From assembly GCA_020636095.1 (NCBI GenBank), contig JACJYN010000002.1, positions 1,798,001-1,862,000 of the forward strand: a DNA stretch of 64,000 nt, given 5' to 3'. Shown piece by piece: positions 1-7,787 of this stretch; position 1 is the stretch's first letter, and each line of letters begins with the position of its first letter. The position numbers and the translations under genes were made by a program. The notes under the pieces were generated by a model. The model saw only the letters and a program-made list of their open reading frames with translations, searched no databases and was not told the origin of the DNA. This stretch comes from Lewinellaceae bacterium. GTDB taxonomy: Bacteria; Bacteroidota; Bacteroidia; Chitinophagales; Saprospiraceae.

Positions 1-2
1 AT

Positions 3-68
3 AATTTATCTGCAACATTAGCTCATCGCGGAACAATCGCCAACTGGTATGCCATTCCAGCAAAGTAA
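3..68 (+). CDS. C-terminal end of an unidentified protein (partial)
   Basis: An open frame enters from the left edge and ends at a TAA at 66-68. It encodes about 21 residues ending in NWYAIPAK. The piece is too short to assign a family. The roughly 195 bases that follow, up to the citrate synthase start, hold no convincing gene. Codon-like composition and a clean stop are the only support, so this is a low-confidence call. Confidence 0.35.
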   Translation, partial: NLSATLAHRGTIANWYAIPAK

Positions 69-264
69 GTTTTGAAAAAATTGATAACTTTACCAGAAGG
101 CCTTCAGGGCTTGTTGGGGTATTTCCCAACAAGATCGCAGGCGTTACGGCGCCCCCCTTTTCCGTATCCGTTTCCGAACATTGGCAGCGTGCGGCTGTTA
201 TTTTCTTATCGGCGTGTCAAAAAATAATTTTATTCATAAACACTCTTTAATCACAGCTATATAG

Positions 265-1593
265 ATGGATCCTCTAAAACAAAAATTCAATAAAAAGGCT
301 TCCGATCTGAGAGAGGAGATCAAAGCAATGCTCAAAGTTCACGGCGACAAAAAAGTCGATGAAGTAAAACTCAAACAGATTTTCGGCGGCGCCCGCGGCA
401 TTAAGATGATGGTCTGGGAAACCTCCCAGCTGGACCCCGTCAAAGGCATCAGTTTCCGCGGTTACTATATACCGGAACTGAGAGAAAAACTACCTAAAGG
501 GCCCGATGGGAAAGAGCCCCGGCCGGAAGGGCTGTTCTGGCTGATGCTCGTTGGTGAGATTCCTACCGATGAAGAAGTTCACTGGCTGACACAGCAATGG
601 ACCCGGCGCAGCAATGTCCCCGAGCATGTCTTTCAAATTCTGGATAGCATGCCGGCCAATACGCACCCCATGACCCAATTTATAACAGCTATTGCTTCTA
701 TGCAGACGGAGAGCTGCTTTGCACGCCGTTATGACGAGGGGGTCAACAAAGCTGATTACTGGGACGCCACCTATGAGGATACCATGAACCTGATCGCTCG
801 CCTGCCCCGTATTGCGGCTTACATCTATCGGCGTTCTTATCACGACGGCAAGCATATCGCTCCTGATATTGCTCAGGACTGGGCCGGCAACTTCGCTCAC
901 ATGCTGGGCATCGAAAAACCCGATTTCAAAAATCTGATGCGCCTTTACCTGACGATCCACGCCGACCATGAAGGCGGGAACGCCTCCGCCCATACCACTC
1001 ACCTGGTCGGCTCCACCCTCAGCGACGCCTATCTGTCGCTGGCGGGCGGCATGACTGCCCTGGCGGGCCCGCTTCACGGACTGGCCAACCAGGAAGTGAT
1101 CAAGTGGATATTCAGTATGCTCGACGCCCTGGGCACCACCCAGCCTACCAAAGAACAGATCGCTGATTATGTGGATAGCACATTGGCAGCCGGGCAGGTT
1201 ATCCCGGGGTATGGCCATGCCGTTCTCCGAGAGCCCGACCCCCGGTTTATGGCCCAGAAGCGCTTTGCAGAAGCGTATATCGAAGATGATGATATTGTCA
1301 ATGTAGTGTGGAAGGTATTCGAAGTCGTGCCCCCTATCCTCGAAAACCTGGGCAAGGTGAAAAACCCGTGGCCGAATGTAGATGCGCACTCCGGAGCGCT
1401 GCTCGTTCACTACGGACTGAAAGAATACAGCTTCTACACGGTCCTCTTCGGCGTTTCCCGCGCCCTGGGCGTCCTTTCCTCATTGTGCTGGGCAAGAGCC
1501 CTGGGTTTCCCGCTGGAACGGCCCAAGTCAGTGACGACCCGTTGGGTGAAAAACTTCCTGGCACAGGAAAAAGAAGCGGTGAAAGAAGGGTAA
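265..1593 (+). CDS. gltA: Citrate synthase, eukaryotic/mitochondrial type
   Basis: Condenses acetyl-CoA with oxaloacetate to citrate, the entry step of the TCA cycle, in the cytoplasm. The 442-residue protein has the length and motifs of the mitochondrial-type enzyme. The catalytic triad of the pig enzyme is matched by His271 (GPLHGLANQEV), His318 (PGYGHAVLRE) and Asp373 (NVDAHSG), and the HADHEGGNASAHT oxaloacetate-site segment is at 232-244. The N-terminal charged helix is also of the eukaryote type rather than the NADH-regulated hexameric E. coli type. It appears to be monocistronic and is followed directly by two inverted-repeat elements. The start is the first ATG after an AT-rich leader. 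Confidence 0.96.
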   Translation: MDPLKQKFNKKASDLREEIKAMLKVHGDKKVDEVKLKQIFGGARGIKMMVWETSQLDPVKGISFRGYYIPELREKLPKGPDGKEPRPEGLFWLMLVGEIPTDEEVHWLTQQWTRRSNVPEHVFQILDSMPANTHPMTQFITAIASMQTESCFARRYDEGVNKADYWDATYEDTMNLIARLPRIAAYIYRRSYHDGKHIAPDIAQDWAGNFAHMLGIEKPDFKNLMRLYLTIHADHEGGNASAHTTHLVGSTLSDAYLSLAGGMTALAGPLHGLANQEVIKWIFSMLDALGTTQPTKEQIADYVDSTLAAGQVIPGYGHAVLREPDPRFMAQKRFAEAYIEDDDIVNVVWKVFEVVPPILENLGKVKNPWPNVDAHSGALLVHYGLKEYSFYTVLFGVSRALGVLSSLCWARALGFPLERPKSVTTRWVKNFLAQEKEAVKEG

Positions 1594-1605
1594 AAAGGTT
1601 GCTTA

Positions 1606-1770
1606 CTAGTGCCTCGGGCATTAAATAAGGGGAGAATAGCGCGAGATTATTTTCCCGCCAGACAAGGCGCGAGGAAGAAACATAGCGGGGCTACGTGACT
1701 GAGGAGCAACGCAGTATGGTGGGGAAAGAGCCCGCGATATTCCCCCGCTATTTAGTGCGCGAGGCACTAG
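1606..1770. mobile_element. Hairpin-arm repeat element, copy 1 (core family E)
   Basis: The element body of 157 bp (1610-1766) is flanked by CTAG on both sides (1606-1609 and 1767-1770). The outer arms begin TGCCTCG and pair with the right arm over about 50 positions. The interior, read on the minus strand, carries the family core: GCGTTGC, then a hairpin GTAGC/GCTAT, then CGCGCCT. The same core occurs at 11.3, 31.8, 40.3 and 40.6 kb. No reading frame is carried. It lies just downstream of the citrate synthase stop and could act as a transcript-end structure. Confidence 0.75.
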
Positions 1771-1919
1771 ACTTTGGACGGTCCAACGGTGAAGGCGGAC
1801 ACGAGCGAAGCGACTGACGGAGTAAATCGGAAATCGGAAGGCGGAAAATTAGCGTCAAACGCCTATTTATTGCCGTATTCCGACTTCCGACTTCGCACTT
1901 CCGACTTACGTCCAAAGTC
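1770..1919. repeat. Second inverted-repeat segment with dispersed sub-repeats
   Basis: An 11-bp inverted repeat, GACTTTGGACG against CGTCCAAAGTC, bounds about 150 bp directly abutting the preceding element. Inside, 1799-1832 is closely matched at 26951-26985 (shared string CACGAGCG, one variable base, AGCGACTGA). The CCGACTTCCGACTT stretch near 1890 recurs around 34930. No gene is visible. This is probably a separate short dispersed repeat that landed next to, or was hit by, copy 1. Confidence 0.5.
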
Positions 1920-2000
1920 CAGTTAATGCTTGTTGTTCGGCATGCTTAGAGTTGAGGATGAGGTTGGCTGCACAACTACTTTTAAGGAAGGCCGAAATAT

Positions 2001-2054
2001 CTGGAAACACATTGAAAAACCGGCTTTCGATCGGCTGTTTCAATGTGTTTCCAG
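2001..2054. repeat. 17-bp perfect inverted repeat upstream of gcvH
   Basis: CTGGAAACACATTGAAA at 2001-2017 is exactly complementary to 2038-2054, with about 20 bases in the loop that can pair partly. There is no following T-run in the gcvH direction, so it does not look like an intrinsic terminator. It ends about 110 bases before the gcvH start. It could be a leader hairpin, a protein-binding dyad or a repeat remnant. The rest of the gap from 1594 to 2163 holds only the two repeats listed before it. Confidence 0.55.
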
Positions 2055-2163
2055 TTTAAGCCGGGCCCGTTGCAGAAGAAAATATCCTGCAAACTGTTTT
2101 CAGTCTGCAAAATTCCTTTATTTTTGGGCATTCATCATACCATCATCCAAACTACCCTAAAGC

Positions 2164-2556
2164 ATGAATTTTCCGGACAACCTTAAGTACACCAGCGAAC
2201 ATGAGTGGGTTCGCTTAGAAGACGGCCATATTGCCTACGTAGGCATCACTGATTTTGCCCAGAGTGAATTGGATGAGCTGGTGTATATCGAAGTAGAAAC
2301 AGTGGGAGAGACCCTCGAAAAAGATGAACCTTTCGGCACCGTCGAAGCGGTGAAGACTACATCCGAACTGTTTATGCCGGTTTCCGGGAAAATCCTGGAG
2401 TTCAACCCTGCATTAGACGAATCGGAAGGAGACGACCCGACGCTGGTCAACAGCGACCCCTACGGCGAAGGCTGGATCATCAAAATGGAGGTATCCGACC
2501 CCGGCGAATTAGAGAGCCTGATGGACGCTGAAGCATATGAAAAGCTGGTTAGCTGA
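2164..2556 (+). CDS. gcvH: Glycine cleavage system H protein
   Basis: Carries the lipoyl arm that shuttles the aminomethyl intermediate between the P, T and L proteins of the glycine cleavage complex. The 130 residues match the normal family length. The lipoylation site is Lys64 in the motif VEAVKTTSELFMP, within the typical hybrid-motif fold (KYTSEHEWVR at the N-terminus, PYGEGWIIKM near the C-terminus). gcvT and gcvP are not in the window. Its 3' end overlaps the next gene by 20 bases, which suggests co-transcription with the VanZ-like and tonB genes. Confidence 0.96.
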   Translation: MNFPDNLKYTSEHEWVRLEDGHIAYVGITDFAQSELDELVYIEVETVGETLEKDEPFGTVEAVKTTSELFMPVSGKILEFNPALDESEGDDPTLVNSDPYGEGWIIKMEVSDPGELESLMDAEAYEKLVS

Positions 2557-2983
2557 AAAAAAGTTATTTTTTTCTTATCTTCGACACACCAAAAGTAAAT
2601 TAGCCCGCATCTATCCTAGCAAACGAGCCAATCAACTAAATTTCATACCTGCCCTACTGTGGGCAGTGTTGATCTTTACGCTGTCAACCGGCCATTCTGT
2701 TCAAGTGCCCCGGTTTTCCAACTTACTGGAGCCGGATAAGCTGGCGCACGCAGCCGCTTACTTTGTCCTGGCCGCACTCTTGCTTTGGGGGATTCACCGC
2801 ACTATTGGCGTCACCCCCGGTACTATGGCAGCAGCAATTGTGATCAGTTCCCTGTACGGAATCAGTATGGAAGTTATCCAGTATACCTTTTTTCCGAGCA
2901 GGCTTTTTGAAATCCTGGACATAATCGCTAATATTATTGGTTCTATTCTTGGAGTTTTGGGCTTAAATTTTTTGATAAAATAA
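2537..2983 (+). CDS. VanZ-like family membrane protein
   Basis: A 148-residue protein with about four hydrophobic segments and the VanZ-like pattern: a short loop with EPDKLAHAAAYFVLA followed by a conserved Y..SMEVIQ segment and FEILDIIANIIGS near the end. VanZ-like proteins are inner-membrane proteins of poorly defined role; the founding member gives low-level teicoplanin resistance. The upstream ATG lies inside gcvH and is the only ATG before the conserved region, so translational coupling or a non-ATG start a little downstream are both possible. tonB starts 12 bases after its stop. Confidence 0.8.
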   Translation: MKSWLAEKKLFFSYLRHTKSKLARIYPSKRANQLNFIPALLWAVLIFTLSTGHSVQVPRFSNLLEPDKLAHAAAYFVLAALLLWGIHRTIGVTPGTMAAAIVISSLYGISMEVIQYTFFPSRLFEILDIIANIIGSILGVLGLNFLIK

Positions 2984-2995
2984 AACCTTGTCAGT

Positions 2996-3910
2996 ATGGA
3001 TTTGTCAATGACCGGCGGAACCGTGGCTGGATTGCTGTCCGCTATAATCGTAGGAGTCATAGCAATTATTGTTGTGATGAAATCGATTTACGCACAGCGC
3101 TCCGCCAATGTCCCCACAGATTCGGCGAGCCAATCGAGCAAATCGCCATTGGATGCGAGGACGAAATACCCCTGGGCAGATGCCTTCAAATACAGCGGTA
3201 TTTTCTTCAACCTCGGCCTGGCGTTAGCTCTCGGCTTGACGATCCTGGCATTCAGCTGGACGCAATACGAGGAAGAAGTGTACATCCCGGATGATGCACT
3301 GGTGTTCGATGAAGAAATTGAAATCGAGCCGCCCCGTACCGCTGAACCGCCACCACCTCCACCTCCACCTCCACCTCCTGTAATCGAAGAGGTGCCGGAT
3401 GAAGAGATTCTGGAGGAAGAAGAAGTAGAATTTGTCGACCAGTCGGTTGACGACCAAACGGTTGTGGAAGCTCCTCCGGTGAAGGAAAGCGCTCCGCCGC
3501 CGCCTCCGCCGCCACCACCGCCACCGCCAGAGCCGGAAGTGGAAGAAATCTTCAAAGTGGTTGAAGATATGCCACGCTTCCCGGGTTGCGAAGACCTATC
3601 GACCAAAGAAGAAAGGAAACAGTGTGCCGACAAGAAGATGTTGGAATTTATTTACAAAAACATCAACTACCCCGCCATCGCTCGTGAAAACGGCGTAGAA
3701 GGAACTGTTGTAATCCAGTTCGTCGTCGAAAAAGACGGAAAGGTGGCTGATGCAAAGGTAGTGCGTGATATCGGCGCTCAGTGCGGACAGGAAGCGCTCC
3801 GCGTAGTCAACCTGATGAATACGGAAAACCTGAAGTGGATACCGGGTAAGCAAAGGGGCCGTGCCGTACGGGTACAGTTCAACCTCCCGGTCAAGTTCAG
3901 GCTGGAGTAA
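2996..3910 (+). CDS. tonB: Energy transducer TonB
   Basis: Couples the proton motive force of an ExbB-ExbD motor to outer-membrane TonB-dependent receptors. The 304-residue protein has two hydrophobic segments, at about 10-30 and 67-88. These are followed by an acidic periplasmic linker with two polyproline tracts (around 117-127 and 162-178) and a C-terminal TonB domain (NYPAIARENGVEGTV, then VQFNLPVKFRLE at the very end). Most TonB proteins have a single membrane anchor, so the extra N-terminal hydrophobic segment is unusual, although two-helix versions exist in Bacteroidota. It is the third gene of the gcvH-VanZ-tonB cluster and is followed by a strong terminator. Confidence 0.92.
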   Translation: MDLSMTGGTVAGLLSAIIVGVIAIIVVMKSIYAQRSANVPTDSASQSSKSPLDARTKYPWADAFKYSGIFFNLGLALALGLTILAFSWTQYEEEVYIPDDALVFDEEIEIEPPRTAEPPPPPPPPPPPVIEEVPDEEILEEEEVEFVDQSVDDQTVVEAPPVKESAPPPPPPPPPPPPEPEVEEIFKVVEDMPRFPGCEDLSTKEERKQCADKKMLEFIYKNINYPAIARENGVEGTVVIQFVVEKDGKVADAKVVRDIGAQCGQEALRVVNLMNTENLKWIPGKQRGRAVRVQFNLPVKFRLE

Positions 3911-3960
3911 CCCTTCCTGGGGAAAACCCGCTTTCCTTTTTGGGTTTACACGCCACCATC

Positions 3961-4009
3961 GCAGAACGGCTAATGTACTTAACTGGACATTAGCCGTTCT
4001 GCTTTTTTT
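3961..4009 (+). terminator. Rho-independent terminator after tonB
   Basis: A stem of about 15 bp, GCAGAACGGCTAATG pairing with CATTAGCCGTTCTGC, is followed by a run of seven T. It lies about 50 bases past the tonB stop. Confidence 0.9.
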
Positions 4010-4124
4010 ATTGAGCAACTTTTAAAAAAAACTGGCGTTTTTAACCTAGCAGTACTATATTAGAGCACCTTCAAATTGACCCGGACAGCAATCCTTACTG
4101 CCCGCTGAATACAAAAACTATTTC

Positions 4125-5930
4125 GTGATGATGAGGAGCCTTATTTTGATAGCAGCTATTTTCACCGCACTGACGGCCTGGGGACAGGAAGCCCAGTTGG
4201 CCCAGCAATATTTTCGCGACGGGGAATTCGAAAAAGCATCTGTTCTATACGAGAAGCTCTACAAGCAGAGTAATTTCAACGACTTTTACTTCGACCGCTA
4301 TGTTGAATCATTGCTGGCCCTGGAGTCCTTCGATGAATGCGAGCAGGTCATTAAAAAACAGCTGCGCCGGGACCCCGAAAATGTCCAGCTTTACGTCACT
4401 TATGGCAAACTGTTTGAACGGCAGGTCCTCGACGAGCAGGCGGAAGAACAGTACCGCCTGGCCATCGAGAAAATGCCCAAAGACCAGTTTGCGATTACCC
4501 GCCTGGCCAATGCGTTTATGGTCCTCACCAAGTATGACCTGGCCATTGAAACCTATGAACGAGGCTCTGAATTACTTAAAGATAAAGAGGCTTTTGCCTA
4601 CAACCTGGGCGAGCTGTACCGGCGAAAAGGGGATTCGGCCAAAATGATAGAGAGCTACCTCAATAGCATTGAAACCAACCCGGGCCGCACCAATAGCGTC
4701 AAGGCCATCTTTCAGCGGTATCTGCTTCCCGAAGATTATCAGGAACTACAGACTCAGCTGTATACGCTCATTCAGGAAAAACCCGACGCTGTTTTCTACC
4801 CGGAAATGCTCACCTGGGTCTTTATTCAGCAAAAAGACTACCGCAATGCATTCCGGCAAGCCCGTGCCCTGGACCGCCGGCTTCGCGAAAATGGAGGGCG
4901 CGTGTACAGAATAGGCGAGATTGCGGCTAACGATAAAGCTTATGAGGCCGCGATCATGGCCTACGACTACATCGTGGCCGAAAAGGGGCCATCCTCCTCT
5001 TTTTATATCGATGCCAAGCGGGAATCCCTGCGCTGCAAGCGCCGGCAGCTGGTGGATGGCTATGACTACAGCCCGGAAGAACTCACCCAACTGGAAAAAG
5101 AGTACGAATCTTTCCTCGATGAATTCGGCCGCTCTAAATTGACGGCCAACATCGTCCTGGAACTGGCCGAACTGGAAGCGATCTATATCAACGACCTGGA
5201 TAAAGCCATCGGCCTGCTCAACCAGATGATCGAGTACCCCAATGTCAACCCCGCCATTCAGGCCAGGGGGAAGATCAACCTCGCCGATTATTACCTGATG
5301 CAGGGAGAACGGTGGGAAGCCACCCTGCTCTACTCCCAGGTCGATAAGGCCTTTAAAGAAGATGCGCTGGGGCATGAGGCTCGTTTCCGCAACGCCAAGC
5401 TGTCTTACTATACCGGTGACTTTCAGTGGGCACAGGCGCAGTTTGACATCCTTAAGGCCTCCACCTCCAAACTCATCGCCAATGACGCCCTCGACTTGTC
5501 CGTATTCATTATGGATAACCTGGGGCTGGACACTACCGCCGAGGCCCTGCAGCTTTACGCCGACGCAGAATTACTGGTTTTTCAAAACCGCTTTGATGAT
5601 GCTTTCAACAAATTGGACAGCCTGCAGGAGCGCTTTCCGGAACACTCCCTGAAAGATGACCTCTACTATCTGGAGGCGCAGATTTATAAGAAGAAACGAG
5701 ACTACGAGAAGGCGGCAAGCCTGCTTCAGCAAATTGTCGACAACCACAAAGAAGAGATTCGTGCCGATAATGCGCTCTTTGAACTGGCCGGGCTCTACGA
5801 AAACCAGCTCAAAGATTTGGAGAAAGCCAAAGCATTGTACGAAACCCTTTTCATCGATTATTCGGGCAGTACATTTGCGGTGGAGGCGCGCAAACGCTAC
5901 CGCATCCTGAGGGGAGATACGGTCCAATAA
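4125..5930 (+). CDS. Tetratricopeptide repeat protein, exported
   Basis: The 601-residue protein begins with a signal peptide (hydrophobic core LILIAAIFTALTAW, cleavage near WGQ-EA) and is then almost entirely helical TPR-type repeats. Recurrent pairs such as YFRDGEFEKASVLYEKLY near the N-terminus and KRDYEKAASLLQQIVDNHK near the C-terminus show the A/B helix pattern. TPR solenoids scaffold protein complexes, and in Bacteroidota periplasmic versions are common, but no specific partner can be read from the context. It has no close neighbour on the same strand. Two ATG codons precede the signal peptide; the first is used here. Confidence 0.82.
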   Translation: MMMRSLILIAAIFTALTAWGQEAQLAQQYFRDGEFEKASVLYEKLYKQSNFNDFYFDRYVESLLALESFDECEQVIKKQLRRDPENVQLYVTYGKLFERQVLDEQAEEQYRLAIEKMPKDQFAITRLANAFMVLTKYDLAIETYERGSELLKDKEAFAYNLGELYRRKGDSAKMIESYLNSIETNPGRTNSVKAIFQRYLLPEDYQELQTQLYTLIQEKPDAVFYPEMLTWVFIQQKDYRNAFRQARALDRRLRENGGRVYRIGEIAANDKAYEAAIMAYDYIVAEKGPSSSFYIDAKRESLRCKRRQLVDGYDYSPEELTQLEKEYESFLDEFGRSKLTANIVLELAELEAIYINDLDKAIGLLNQMIEYPNVNPAIQARGKINLADYYLMQGERWEATLLYSQVDKAFKEDALGHEARFRNAKLSYYTGDFQWAQAQFDILKASTSKLIANDALDLSVFIMDNLGLDTTAEALQLYADAELLVFQNRFDDAFNKLDSLQERFPEHSLKDDLYYLEAQIYKKKRDYEKAASLLQQIVDNHKEEIRADNALFELAGLYENQLKDLEKAKALYETLFIDYSGSTFAVEARKRYRILRGDTVQ

Positions 5931-5942
5931 GCAATTGAAATG

Positions 5943-5986
5943 CAAAAAAAGGTGAAGTAAGGCCATTCCTTACTTCACCTTTTTGC
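5943..5986. terminator. Bidirectional intrinsic terminator
   Basis: The stem AAAAGGTGAAGTAAGG pairs with CCTTACTTCACCTTTT and is flanked by A-runs on the left and T-runs on the right. It can terminate both the TPR gene from the left and rpmH from the right. Confidence 0.85.
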
Positions 5987-6018
5987 CGTAAAAAGCTTTT
6001 CTCCGCAGATAGGAATCT

Positions 6019-6174
6019 TTACTTGAGGCGTTTCTCGTCAGATACCGTCAATTTATGACGGCCTTTAGCCCGGCGGCTGGCCAACACCTTGCGGCCGTTC
6101 TTCGAACTCATTCTCGAACGAAAACCATGCTTATTCCTGCGTTTCCTTCTGGAAGGTTGATATGTACGTTTCAT
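6019..6174 (-). CDS. rpmH: 50S ribosomal protein L34
   Basis: The 51-residue, very basic protein starts MKRTYQPSRRKRRNKHGFR and continues SRMSSKNGRKVL, the highly conserved L34 sequence. It is a structural component of the large ribosomal subunit, bound to 23S rRNA. The usual L34 neighbours rnpA and dnaA are absent here, as is common in Bacteroidota. It lies between the bidirectional terminator and an AT-rich leader of about 135 bases that separates it from frr. Confidence 0.97.
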   Translation of the reverse strand: MKRTYQPSRRKRRNKHGFRSRMSSKNGRKVLASRRAKGRHKLTVSDEKRLK

Positions 6175-6312
6175 TATTGACGCTTTTTCTAATCCTCAAT
6201 TAATGCTTTTCTCAAAAGCCCGACAAAGGTAAATTTATTTTAACGAATAGACAAATATCCGCAAAGGGAAATGGCCGGTAAAATTCTGGCCCGTGGGTTA
6301 CGGCCCTTTGCC

Positions 6313-6876
6313 TTAGATGGTCATAATGTCTTTTTCCTTACTCGAAATGAGCTGATCCACTTTTTCTACGAATTCCTTGGTCATCTTTTCCACCTCTTCT
6401 TCACTGCGCTTTCCGAGGTCTTCCGGATACCCGTCCTTAACGGCTTTTTTGATATACTCCATCGCATCCCGCCGGGCACTGCGAATACCAACCTTCGTAT
6501 CCTCTCCTTCCGCCTTGGATTTTTTCACCAGTTCTTTGCGCCGTTCTTCGGTGAGGGGGGGGATGTTGATGATCACCACCTCTCCGTTATTTTGAGGCGT
6601 AACCCCCAGGTTGGCCTCAAATATTGCCTTTTCGATAGGAGCCAGCATATTCTTCTCCCATGGTTGAATGGTGATGGTCCGTGAATCGGAAGCGCCTACA
6701 TTGGCAACCTGATTGAGCGGAGTGGGCGAGCCGTAATACGATACGATGATTCCGCTTAGCATATTCGGAGATGCCTTCCCCGCTCGGATCGCGGACAGTT
6801 CTTTCTGAAGGTGTTCTATGGAATCTTCCATAGCCATTTTGGCCCCTTCTATATTTTCATTTACTTCTTCCTGCAT
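6313..6876 (-). CDS. frr: Ribosome recycling factor
   Basis: Splits post-termination ribosomes together with EF-G. The 187 residues match the normal length of about 185. Diagnostic segments are the helix I motif IRAGKASPNML, the domain II segment PWEKNMLAPIEKAI, and PPLTEERRKELVKKSK before the final three-helix-bundle helix. pyrH, the usual upstream partner, is not adjacent. The 205 bases between frr and the next gene upstream hold nothing recognisable. Confidence 0.97.
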   Translation of the reverse strand: MQEEVNENIEGAKMAMEDSIEHLQKELSAIRAGKASPNMLSGIIVSYYGSPTPLNQVANVGASDSRTITIQPWEKNMLAPIEKAIFEANLGVTPQNNGEVVIINIPPLTEERRKELVKKSKAEGEDTKVGIRSARRDAMEYIKKAVKDGYPEDLGKRSEEEVEKMTKEFVEKVDQLISSKEKDIMTI

Positions 6877-7081
6877 AGTACTGATTATTTTTCTTTCCAG
6901 CCAGAGCTTGCCTGCCCGGCTAACTGAATTTCATTTAACTTCATGGCCTCAATTCTGGCAAGCGCCTCCAAAAATAAGCCAAAAGGCTACTTTTTCAAAG
7001 AAAAAAGCAAGCGTTTGAGGTTTTAAGGCCATTTTGGCCCTTATTTTGAACGAACACCCCAAGTGGGCATCCTGCCGGAAC

Positions 7082-7768
7082 TTACCTGGAACGATTGTAT
7101 TGCATAACCAAATACAGGACCATCACCAGGGCGGAAAGCGCGGCGGCCACATAAGTCATCGCTGCCCACCACAGGGCATCCTTGGCGCCTTCGTATTCTG
7201 CTCCCCGAGCCACCCCGCTATTGTCCAGCCAAACCAGGGCCCGGCGGCTGGCGTCGAACTCCACCGGAAGAGTAATAAAACTGAACAAGGTGGTCACCGC
7301 AAAGGCAATGATCGTGATCAGCATCAGAGAAGGCATGGTTGACAACGTCATGAAAGCAATGATCAGCAGCCATTGCTGCGCCATGGCCGACAGGTTGACG
7401 ATGGGCACCAATGCCGACCGCATTTTCAGAAGGCTGTAGGATTCCGCATGCTGAACGGCGTGGCCGCACTCGTGAGCCGCCACCGCTGCCGAGGCGATGT
7501 TCCTCCCCTGGTAGACCGCCTCACTGAGGTTGACTGTTTTGGTGGCAGGGTTGTAATGGTCGGTCAGAAAACCTTTGCTCTCCAACACCTCAACGTCTGT
7601 TATACCGAAATAGCGCAGCATTTGTTCGGCTACTTCCCGCCCGGAAAGGCCCGAGCGGATCGAGATGCCACTGTATTTGTTGAATTTACTCTTCAACCTT
7701 TGGCTAATCACCATGCCGACAACAGAGAGGATGCCGCCGATGATAAAGTATCCATAATATGCTCCCAT
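7082..7768 (-). CDS. Neutral zinc metallopeptidase, YugP type
   Basis: A 228-residue membrane metalloprotease of the Zn_peptidase_2 family. An N-terminal hydrophobic segment (about 6-21) precedes the conserved FLTDHYNPATKTVNLSEAVY region. The zinc motif HECGH is at 99-103, and further hydrophobic segments follow (about 125-165 and 205-225). The catalytic Glu100 and both His ligands are present, so the protein is expected to be active. Its substrate is unknown. It sits directly downstream of serS on the same strand, 19 bases after the serS stop, so the two may be co-transcribed. Confidence 0.88.
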   Translation of the reverse strand: MGAYYGYFIIGGILSVVGMVISQRLKSKFNKYSGISIRSGLSGREVAEQMLRYFGITDVEVLESKGFLTDHYNPATKTVNLSEAVYQGRNIASAAVAAHECGHAVQHAESYSLLKMRSALVPIVNLSAMAQQWLLIIAFMTLSTMPSLMLITIIAFAVTTLFSFITLPVEFDASRRALVWLDNSGVARGAEYEGAKDALWWAAMTYVAAALSALVMVLYLVMQYNRSR

Positions 7769-7787
7769 GGTAGCTTTTGGTTAATGG

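Noticed and set aside
1930..2160. Plus-strand open frame of 76 codons before gcvH
   Set aside because: It runs across the 17-bp inverted repeat and has no recognisable domain or ribosome binding site, so it is probably spurious.
2164..2556. Glycine riboswitch upstream of gcvH
   Set aside because: No tandem or single glycine aptamer pattern could be recognised in the leader; only the inverted repeat is visible.
3088..3633. Antisense frames rich in Gly or Arg opposite tonB
   Set aside because: They are reverse-strand readings of the polyproline codons of tonB and have no independent support.
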